64,000 nucleotides of DNA from assembly GCA_018466975.1 (NCBI GenBank), contig CM031557.1, positions 2,666,001 through 2,730,000 on the forward strand, given 5' to 3'. The position numbers were made by a program, and so were the translations under genes. Within the stretch, counting starts at the first letter, position 1, and each line of letters opens with the position of its first letter. Below, in pieces: positions 55,105 to 64,000 of the stretch. The stretch comes from Sparassis latifolia (lineage: Eukaryota; Basidiomycota; Agaricomycetes; Polyporales; Sparassidaceae). The notes under the pieces are model-generated. The model was not told where the DNA came from and did not search any database. It saw nothing but the letters and a program-made list of their open reading frames with translations.

Positions 55105-57341
55105 TTATTTTCCGCGAGTCGACCGCGAGTCACCTACCATTCTGCGCAGACTGCCCATCTATACGGACAAGCACAACGATATCAGTCTCCTGAGCCAACT
55201 TGATCGGTGGCACGGGTTCGGTTTACTCACCTGGAATGTCTGGATAACGGCCTGGGGCAGCTGCGGCTCGGTGTCGCTATTTTGGGGGGCATTCTGCCTC
55301 AACTTCCAGCGCTTAACCTCGAGAATGATGTCGTATATGTTGTAACTATTTGTACGGACAGGTTTTGTCGATCAAGAAATGGGGTAGAGCAAACCCAAGA
55401 GACCCACCTCATGTCCACATACAACTTCTCGTAAGTTGGATGAGGGGTTGCCTCTGAAAGGCCGACGTCAGAAGATGAGGAGGAGGAAGCCATACAAATA
55501 ACTTACCCAGGTAGTTAATCAGGGACTGCAATTCACAAGGATTGGTATACTACCGCCAGTGAAGAAAAGCACAGATACTCACGCGGGTCATAGACTGTCC
55601 CTTCTCGCCCTCCCATGCTATCTCCCTATCGGCGCAAGCGGACAGAGATACCTGCAGAACTTCATCAGTCCGCCATCCTATGAAAATCCGCAATTGGTTC
55701 TCATGACAAGCCAACTTACCACGTCGGGAATATCCTCTGCTGGCGTGATCGGGCAGAATCCCTGGCATGCAGTGGAAGACACCGGGGACAGGCAGAACAG
55801 CGCATCCTTGAATTTGTGCATCTCCGCGACTTCCTTCGAAGTCGCCGCAATCGCGACAATGGACGCCTGCGCAAGCGGCACGGCGATCGACAGCGGACGA
55901 GGCTTACGCTGCAACTTTGTCTTGTTCCTCTTCAGGTTGAGAGTGAACCGCCGCTTCGGCTTCGGCTTCGGCTCCGGCTCCTGCTCTTTCTCGTTCGTCT
56001 TCGTAATCTTAATATCCTTGCTCTGCTCGGCCATCCTGAGCGAGACCACACCGAAGGAAAGGTCGGTCGAGCGGCGAGTAATATTGGCTAGCTGTGCGAA
56101 GGAGCACATGCGAGGAACTGGGCGTGACAGTCAGCGCGCCTATCGATACTCAAGCCGCTGGAAGATAAGCTCACGTGTGGCGTTGCGACGTACTTATGTG
56201 GTCAGGGAAGTCAAACAGATATCACCAATACGAGGGAAGATCTTACAGACTGTCGCCCACCGCGAGCGCTCGGGGTGTTGGTACACCTTACTAACCCAAG
56301 GTACAACGACCCTGTTGCAGTCGTAGTGCGGAAGATCTGTGTGCAAATATTGCGAGTGAGTAGCCCACGCCACTTTGTTTCACTCGACTTCTTACCCAGC
56401 ATTGTGCCAGAATGGCACGAGTCGAAGATTGCCTGAGTTATGTGAGTATGGCTAATACGAGAAAAGGCATAGGGATACTCACCGTAAGATGCGCACCCGG
56501 CGGCAACGGCTTGACGAGGAGCTCGTGGAGATCCTGTAGACGCAACAGTCACCACGGACCCACATATGCGTACAAGGAACAAGCTAAAAGTCAGTAACAC
56601 GTGGTGGATACACAATACGGTAGCGACATACGTTATCGATGATCTTCCCATCGAGTGTCACCACCTCTGTGGACGCAAATCACCCCGGATAAGAAAGCGG
56701 ATCGGGATCGCGCAGATGTCTGCGCAGCGCAGTGCAGGACTCACGTTCGTCCAACCCATCGTCCTCGCTCCCGGTCTTATTGACTGTTTGGTCTGAATGA
56801 CCGGCGACTGCGCACGCCAGGATCCTGGTTAGCATGATGCAGTCCATCGGCGTGCCAGTGAAATAACGTTACACAGAAACACGAAGCGATCCCCGCGCTG
56901 TGCACCTTCGACCAGCTTGGCTAGCTCGCGCCTCTGCCAAAAGCCAAGGTTAGTACATACAACTGCAAAGAGAGCACGTAAAGGGATTGACAACGTTGGT
57001 CCGCGTGGGTAAGAGGCGCTTCTCCGACGGTTTGTCCAGCATGAGGATAATGTCCTCCCGCTTGAAACCATACTCCTCTGCGTCACAGGGTCAGACGCCC
57101 AGAACAAATGTCATGGAAGGGAGATGCACTCACTGATGAGCAGCTTGCACATGTCCTTCGCGTCGCTGCGCGGAGTAAGCAGCGGGTTGAAGGACTGCTT
57201 TATACTCGGAGCAACTTTCTTAATCACGTCGTAGTTGATCCCGACGAGCAGCGCCTTCTTCTTGGGTTCCGCCCTGGCCGGCTTCGTCAGGATTGGGCTG
57301 GCCATGGTAGAGCCGCGGCGGCGGGAGCCGATTATCTTCAT
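55105..57341 (-). CDS. Type I metacaspase
   Basis: Fourteen exons, all closing in frame, give 442 residues from 57341 (430 if translation starts at 57305, MASPIL). The p20-like domain contains KKKALLVGINY, FLFAGHSDQ with the catalytic His, and AIFDSCHSGTML with the catalytic Cys; the p10-like part has VVSLSACADREIAWEG. Metacaspases cut after Arg or Lys in a calcium-dependent way and act in stress, ageing and protein quality control. Between the two parts lies an insertion of roughly 130 residues with a basic core (KPKPKRRFTLNLKR) that looks like a nuclear signal; mushroom homologues do carry variable inserts here. There is no Pro/Gln-rich N-terminal prodomain. Exon 11 is 19 nt. Confidence 0.92.
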
Positions 57342-59359
57342 GTTTGTATAAAGTTAACTGTCATGGACATGTTCCCGGGTCAGTCCTCGACATCGAAGCC
57401 CACGACGCAAAACATAGATGAGCAGTTATGAAATTCGACATGGCATAGAGACGTCGACTTCAGCCGTCTGTAAGTTGTCGCAGTGTATGCACAGCAGGGA
57501 CAGCTGCCGACAGTGCGTCGCGCACGCGCTCGTAGATGAACGGTCGAGACGGTGGGCAAGCTTCCCACGGGCCGCGCTTCTCAACCACCACCTCGAACCA
57601 AAGCAGCATCCACCTCCAAATACCCAGACGTATAACACTCGACGGACAACTCACCTGATACCACGACTGGGCGTGCTACTAGGTATAGCTCTCGAGAGAG
57701 TCACGGATGGGACCGTAGCTAAGGGAGGACCGGGATGGGGAGTGGATAGACGGAAATGGGGAGAGGTGGAGGTGAAGGCAAGGTGAGTATGTGGTCCTTT
57801 ATACACCGCGGGATAATTTCGTGCAATTCTTCCTTGCGGCTGTGCCTCGCCCTGCCTCAGTAACTGGGTGAGCAAGTGCGCGTACGGCGACAAGAAAATG
57901 TCACAAAATGGCCGTACTTCGCAGGCGGAGCACCCAGTGAGGGCGTGGATGATGGACACTCGTAACTCGCACTGGGTCTGGAGCTTGTTGAGATGATGGT
58001 CAAGAACACCGGTGAGTATGCATTTATTTTGACACCATCATTTAAACTAAGTAAGCGCTTGGCCTTCCCGATGTGACAGAAAATCGTTCGCGTAGTTGGC
58101 GGCACCGTCTGAACAGCGAGGGAAATTGAGAATAAGTTCACGCCTCGTGGAGAACATTAGCTATGTGACCATACAGTGCTCGCGGAGCGACGGCGGCGGG
58201 GGATGTGCAACCATAGTGCAACCACAGTTCACGGCACGATGCTCTCCGTGTTGACCCTCGATCGTTCCGCACTGCCCGAGGTAATGTGCACGATCATATG
58301 TGTGGTCCTCAGATATTCCAAGTGACAATGCCTGCGGGCACGTTGTGCATCGCTTTCCTTGTTCTTTGGACTTTTATTTTGATGACGTACGGAAAATACG
58401 GAAGACAGAAGCTTGGATATCGTGCGTATGCGTAGATATCATTCTAGCCTATCAGCGAATGTACATATGTACTTACAGTCTTGGCAACTCCGAGCAGGAC
58501 GGCCAGCTACGCAGCATACTGCATAAATTCATCGAAGATTAAATCTTTTATTCCGGTAGCGCTAGAAGTAACCGAAAGTGGATAGCTCTAAATTGTCTCG
58601 GAGAGATTGGGACAGGAACACCGGCGAAGCAGCAACCAATTCTTGCCCTCGGAGTGCCAAACCTAGCAAGATTGTTCTCCCGGCGATTCGTAGAGTCGCT
58701 TTTACCAAGTGCGCACCGTGAAACGGTCACCGCGGCTGGACTCAAAGATGCGGTGGCAAACCGTATAGTTATTGTCGCATCCCGTATTTGATAGAGCCAA
58801 TGGGCGGCGGAGCGGGCAGCGCTGATTAGCAAAGCGTCGCTACAGTCGGACGAGCCACAGAATCCAATTGCAAGACACGTGTAGTAATCGCGAGCATACA
58901 TGTCGACACCGCTCTTCGGAACATTAAGCAGGCCAAACAGATTGCAGGAGTTTGCACCCGTATCATGATCCATCCGCATGAAATTCCCCATGCACCAGGG
59001 ACGCCCCGGAAGGTCTCGCCTGGTCGCAGCCACCCCCACAAACAGCCAGCGAACCTGACGTTGCGATATCTGAAGACAAAAACGTGGCCGGCGGATAGAA
59101 GCGTACAGCCACCAGGCCACCTTATTAGACAGGACCTAGAACCATACATGCATTTGGCAGCAGGGCACCGTAATTGCGGTATCACGCTAGAAGTTGGGGC
59201 TTCGCACCGAGGCCAATTTCCCTGCCGATACGGCATCCAGAATTTAATAGCGAGTTGGGCGTCCAGGAAAACGTTCGTCCGACGGGACGTAATACCAAGC
59301 ATACGCGTTCCAGAACCTGAGCAACAAGACTGACCGATCGAATGGCCCATTTACAGTCA
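57342..59359. other. Non-coding flank leading into the repeat array
   Basis: The metacaspase promoter side, then DNA with no recognisable gene. From about 58.6 kb the base composition and short frames resemble the following array, but I cannot define units there. Confidence 0.4.
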
Positions 59360-61730
59360 AGATGTCGTTGCGCTGCACTTGACACCTGACAGAACGGCTG
59401 GTAGACAGGTAACGCCAGGACCGTCCTGAACTGCCCCGTCCGATTCCAATAGAATCCCAACGTGGTTCGTCGCACGAAAACTGGAAAGGGCACAGGCCAA
59501 CGGACTTGATTGCGGGAACCCTGCCAGATGTGCGGCAAGATCGACGAACACGAACAGGATCTATATGCAGCGGACAGGTGCTGTGGGATGTGTCAAGCGC
59601 AACGTCATGGTTATGGCGCGCGATAGAAATTTCAGTTGCAACGCAGCGAGAAACAGGAATCCAAAAACTCGGATGCGCCGCAGCTGGCAGCACCGCCAAC
59701 GCGTAGGACGCGGACGCGACATGAGCCAATGACTTTGGTGACGATGCCTTGGGATCCAGGACCCAGAAACCTTGGTCGCGCTGTACTTGACAGAACAACT
59801 CGCGTGCCGAACAACATCCAGTTCCGACACAAGCACCGCCCATTAAGCCATTGTTGGTCAGAGTGCAGACCCAAACGCGGTACGACTCCAGTTGCGTTCG
59901 ACAGCGCCAGTGATGACATGCCAACGTCACCGCGGAACATCCACGTAGTGCTTGCACTAGTCCCGCCGCCAGCGCCAGACTAATTCAGGCGTCGCGGATC
60001 CCGTATCGCAGGCCATCCCGAACGTGGCCGAACGTCAGGCCTTGAGGATGGATGATACGCGTCCAGCTGACGCGACGCGCCGCGCGCTACTTCAACATCG
60101 TCTTGGAGTGCTAAAACACAGATCTACGCGAGCAAACTCAATGAGATATAGCCGCTCAATTCAGTGACGGTATCAACTGACCCTCGACAATCGTGGCCCA
60201 CAGCGCCCACCGCGGAAAATCAACTCACGCCGATATGATGACATCTTGCATTAGGTTTAAGTTTCGACAGACACCCGCGCTGCGGCGGTCCTCCGTGAGT
60301 AGCAGAGTCCTGAGGTAAAGTTCACAGAAGGTCTTGCATCGTGCTTGACAGGACATCGGAGATAGTTGCATGAAAATACTCAATTGAGTACCGTCATGGT
60401 TGGCCGCCGACAAGACAGCACACTCTTTCCTGCCCGCAGCAGCGCCCCTAGGAAAGAATTACCATAGAGATTCTTGCGTCATCCTGAGCAGGGTGGTACA
60501 TACACATGGCAGTCCAAGGATACCGTCCACAGTGGGTAATCGGTAAGACAATGGGCGGTCTCTTGCCCCCCCCCAAAAAACCCCAACAGCTCTCGGTAGC
60601 AGCTCCCCGTGGAAGCATCCATAGAAAATCGTGCGCATTTGACAGGATGGTACGGGCAGTAATGTGTAACAGGGTACCGCCACGTTGGCAGCGTTTGCGA
60701 CGGCACAAAACACGTTTCCCACACCGGAACCAGATGAAAGGGGCCGCCCTCGGTAGCAGCGCTCTCAAAAAAAATAGAACGCCTTGCGCCTTGCAGAACA
60801 GGGTAACGGGCAAACGATTCAGCACAGTGGTCCAGGGACACCGCCCACGACCGATGATCGGTGGGAAAACACCCATTTCCGCCCCCCAAATCGGACGAGG
60901 TGGGCGGCAGCAGTGCTCTCAAGGAAAGCATCAGAACAGCCGTCGGGCGATGGTCGGCAGGATGGGACATGCGGTAAAGCGCAGTAGCTCTATTGAATAT
61001 CGCCAAGCTGACGGTCTGTGCGACGGCACAAAACACGGTTTCCTGCCGCAGAACCCGACGGAGTGGGCTGCCTTCATGCCATAAACGGTCTTGCGCTGTG
61101 CTTGACAGGACGACCGCGCGCGCTGAGGTGCAGCAGTCCATTAAGTGCCGCTATGGCTTGCCGCCGGTGGTACCGCACCCGAACACGCCCTCCGGCGCCA
61201 AAACCTAACGAATCGCATGGTACTCCCGCACCTCGATGAGGCAGGCCACTCTTCGTAGCACGACCGTCAAAAATTCCATCGAAGGCCTTGCATCGCGTTC
61301 GAACGAACGACCGCGCACGGTGCAGCGTATAAGTCCATTGAGGCACTGCCATGCCTGGCGGCCGCCGCGATAGCGACCAGACGCCCATTTCCGCCCTCAA
61401 ACCCGACGAGGCGGGCGGCTTTCGGCAGCGGTGCCCTGAGAAAGCTTTCATAAATGGGTTTGCGCTGCACTCGACAGGACGTCCGCACACAGCGCAGCGC
61501 AATCGTACAATTGATCTCCATGTCGCACGGCCTCGCACATATTCCCGTGCTATCGAGTACCGCCATGACTGGGATCACACGCGACGGCATTCTCTTCCGA
61601 ACCAAACCTAGACAAGGCTCGGGATAGCCGCATCCGAAGTAGCAATGCTGCGCGATGTGCTAAGGCCGCGAGGCAGAATCCACACAGTGCCGACACCGGC
61701 CCAATTCAGTGGTATCGCCACCCTCTCCGA
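59360..61730. repeat. Degenerate satellite-like tandem array (unit about 150-220 bp)
   Basis: Recurring blocks: a GCGCTGYRCTTGACAGGAC-like core at about 59370, 59785, 60345, 60635, 60785, 61088, 61284 and 61452, and a TTGAGTACCGCCATGGCTGG-like block at about 60383, 60676, 60990, 61137, 61337, 61555 and 61712. A block like CCGACGAGGYGGGCGGC also recurs. Spacing is irregular (about 147-220 bp, with some double steps). One copy of the core near 59590 is inverted. Long open frames across the array are a by-product of GC-rich repeats. Confidence 0.7.
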
Positions 61731-62983
61731 TGTTGGCCGAAGCCGTCCGTCCAGGGGGAACTATAGGTGCAGAACACGAAGCTGTACACCAATACAAGTG
61801 AGAAAGCAGCCTCTCGATAACGGCGAGATTGACGTACGCGACGAGGGCTCCATTCCTCAGAGCTGAGCACCGCACAACGACGGTGCACCGCAGACATCAG
61901 TGGAGTCGGAGAATACGGCGTCTACGCCCACAATAATGTGCGCGGGGCACTGTTCCGCTCGAGGGCAGAGGGCAACATTCCGACCTTCCGGTTCTCCAGA
62001 GCTGGCACCGCAAGGGCTCGGTATCCAAAGGGCTGGGTCGAAGATCCGTGGCGGCGCTGCACACCTCCTCTTCCTCGGGAAGCCGGCCACAACGATAACG
62101 ATAGCCATCCAGCGAACCTCATCGCGTTCCTGATAGTTAGGCGAAAGGAAGCTCTTCCGACGGTAACTCAGGATGGGGGGTATCGGCATGACATGCCGGA
62201 GAACCACAAGAGAGTATGTCCCTGACAGAAGCGGCCGTTTTGGTCGAGGAAGATCGGCGGCAGAACAAGACCGTGTGCCCGCTGCCTGCCAGGCGACCAA
62301 GATTAGCTGAGACGGCGCGAACAGAATGGCGGGCTCCATACACGAGCTTCATCGTCTGATCGTCATCCCCCCAACACAGCTTGGCCACCATGACGTGTAT
62401 CAGGCCCGTACACACGGGTTATCTGTAAGATCCTGCAGCGAATCGATGCCGCGTCAGAAACCCACAAACTTGACAAGTCACCGCGGCACAGCCGCGCACA
62501 CGTAGCAAACGCTCCACCCTCGCGCGACAACACTCGCGCACGATCATGCGAAACACTCACCGTCAGACTCGTTCGTGAGCCCTTAATATCTCCGCCGCTC
62601 AAAAGATCGTCTGCGATGATAGATCAGCTCCGATAAGCCTATCGGCCAGGCATCTGAGAAAACAACGAGCACGGCGGAACATGCTGCGCACCCACCGTCA
62701 GCAGGCCCAAAACACGAGGAGGGAGACGACGCAGATGGAATGGGTTTGAAGTTTGAACAACAGAACGATGTGGGCGGGGACAAACCCTGCAGCAGCCTGT
62801 GCCCGCGCCACCGGCGTTGCGCGGTGGCGTGATCGAATCCGATAATCGATCTCCAGATCCGGCATTTTCCACGACACCTACCACATCCGGTAGTCTACCT
62901 GATTTGTTTGGACGACGCGGCGAACGCTTGGTCGCGAGCCGACGGAGGTCATCGTCTGTACACTCTCTGCATGCCGAGTAGGC
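61731..62983. other. GC-rich non-coding DNA, no supported gene
   Basis: Minus-strand frames of 149-160 codons exist but lack motifs; they lie beside the repeat array and are probably not genes. Confidence 0.4.
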
Positions 62984-62991
62984 GTGCCACC

Positions 62992-63392
62992 AGGACCCCC
63001 GACAATTGGTGAATAGGCCTGATCTGGAGAGGGCAAAAATGTCCGTTGGGAAAAGGCCGTTTCGGGCCCAAAATGTCCGCCTCACCACATTTTTTGCCTC
63101 CGCGGTCCACGTTTCTCTTCAGGTTTTAACCCTAAAAAGGTAATTTTGGGCGCTTCTGAGCCGGCGGCTATGCCGCCTCCTCCTCGGCCCTGCGCGCTCT
63201 CCCTCGCCGGCCTTCCACAAGCGTTTGTCCGGCCTCGAATCAGGCCGCTGCCTCCCCGATGTCCGCGAAATGGCTCAGGCTATCCGGCGGTCAACCCCCC
63301 TGATTTGTCCGTGAATACCAGGCATGAGGCTCTCGAAAGTTCAAAATTTGTCCGTAACTGGCTCAGGGACCTTCCCCAATTGTCGGGGGTCC
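62992..63392. mobile_element. Non-autonomous DNA transposon (401-bp MITE) with perfect TSD
   Basis: Perfect 18-bp terminal inverted repeats AGGACCCCCGACAATTGG at 62992-63009 and 63375-63392. They are flanked by perfect 8-bp duplications GTGCCACC at 62984-62991 and 63393-63400. The interior has six same-strand copies of TGTCCG (63040, 63074, 63226, 63260, 63306, 63349) and no transposase. An 8-bp duplication points to hAT or another 8-bp-TSD superfamily. A 6-bp reading (TGCCAC with repeats starting CAGG) is also possible. Confidence 0.85.
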
Positions 63393-63400
63393 TGTGCCAC

Positions 63401-64000
63401 CCGAGTGTAGACGGCAGCATTCAGACCCGATTACGGTTAGCGTACTTGAGTTAGACACCGCGGGGGCTTGAAGGTCCGGAATATGCAAATCACTTAGTCG
63501 CTGTGGCGGTAGTGCGACGAGAACTCCGACAAGGAACTCCTCAATCTGACTCGCGCAGGAAGGCACTCTCGCCCGCCCGCTGTGTCACGAGCCACAAATG
63601 ATGCTAACTGGATCACACTCGTTCAACAATTCCGAGTACACTTGATCATTCATTTGTTGTGAGTACAGTACACTGTACAGTCTATGGAACACTACAGACA
63701 GAACACGGGGGATTGCGTATGCGACGAGAGCGACGGTATGCTACGGGAGCCAGAATAACTTATACCAACTACGCACGCTAGCCACTGCCCACCACTCTCG
63801 CGTGGAGGCAATGGAAACGCACGGGCTATATCTGTAAAGGCGGGATATCGAGATCGAGAGAATACGAGGATTGGTACGGAGGAGCGGGTATGGTACAACA
63901 GTCTATGGTCGTGAAGTCGTCGCGGAGAGCCGAAGGAGGAAATAGCCATAAGTAACCAGAATTAGAACACGAAGGCGAGCGAGAAAGCGGGGGAGTACAG
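63401..64000. other. Window end, nothing recognised
   Basis: No open frame above 90 codons and no repeat; one short direct repeat of TACAGTACACTGTACAG-type sequence near 63665. Confidence 0.4.

Noticed and set aside
59244..61141. Long minus-strand open frames (237 and 220 codons) in the 59-61 kb region
   Set aside because: They lie across the degenerate repeat array, share repeat-derived peptides, have no motif, and competing frames of similar length exist; GC-rich repeats explain them.
61857..62339. 160-codon minus-strand frame
   Set aside because: No recognisable motif or splice partners, and overlapping plus-strand frames are equally open.
1..64000. tRNA or rRNA genes
   Set aside because: I looked for T-loop-like GTTCGAATC blocks with paired arms and found none convincing; a tRNAscan or covariance-model run would be decisive.

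Overview
This window is nuclear DNA of a filamentous basidiomycete, most likely an Agaricomycete (polypore-like). Genes carry many 45-75 bp introns with GT/GC...AG borders, some coding exons are tiny, and the gene content fits (a fungal type I metacaspase, two MATA-type HMG-box regulators, a Mup-type methionine permease pair, a TigA/ERp38-like disulfide isomerase). There is no bacterial operon structure. All exon models were built by eye from splice sites, and reading-frame closure was used as the check.

Region 1 (1-23.2 kb) is a mosaic of old segmental duplications. An inverted duplication (about 1-4366 against 12095-17902) carries, in mirror order, an arginyl-tRNA synthetase piece, an alpha/beta-hydrolase, a MYND-finger gene and a myo-inositol oxygenase. 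The unique centre holds a caspase-like gene and the only intact arginyl-tRNA synthetase (9518-11870). A second, directly repeated segment (4636-5485 against 18987-19945) carries a second hydrolase, intact only on the right. Copies differ by deletions, frameshifts and single key-residue changes. A decayed kelch/MYND gene closes the region.

Region 2 (24.5-46 kb) is ordinary gene space with long empty spacers: a Vps68-like membrane protein, an ER disulfide isomerase, two HMG-box transcription factors about 8.5 kb apart, a helix-hairpin-helix DNA glycosylase, a possible aspartic-protease fragment, a 214-bp hAT-like MITE, and a short-chain dehydrogenase.

Region 3 (46.5-57.4 kb) has two tandem methionine-permease-type transporters of 21 coding exons each, then BUB3 and a metacaspase on the minus strand. 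In both permease copies the reading frame closes only if a single-nucleotide exon (the base A between a consensus acceptor and donor) is included; this is the most striking signal in the window.

Region 4 (57.4-64 kb) lacks recognisable genes. It holds a degenerate tandem array (unit about 150-220 bp, roughly 59.4-61.7 kb) and a 401-bp non-autonomous DNA element with 18-bp terminal inverted repeats, a perfect 8-bp target duplication and six copies of TGTCCG.

Apart from the duplicated segments the genes look like independent housekeeping or regulatory loci; I see no biosynthetic cluster. The main biological story is recent gene duplication followed by unequal decay.
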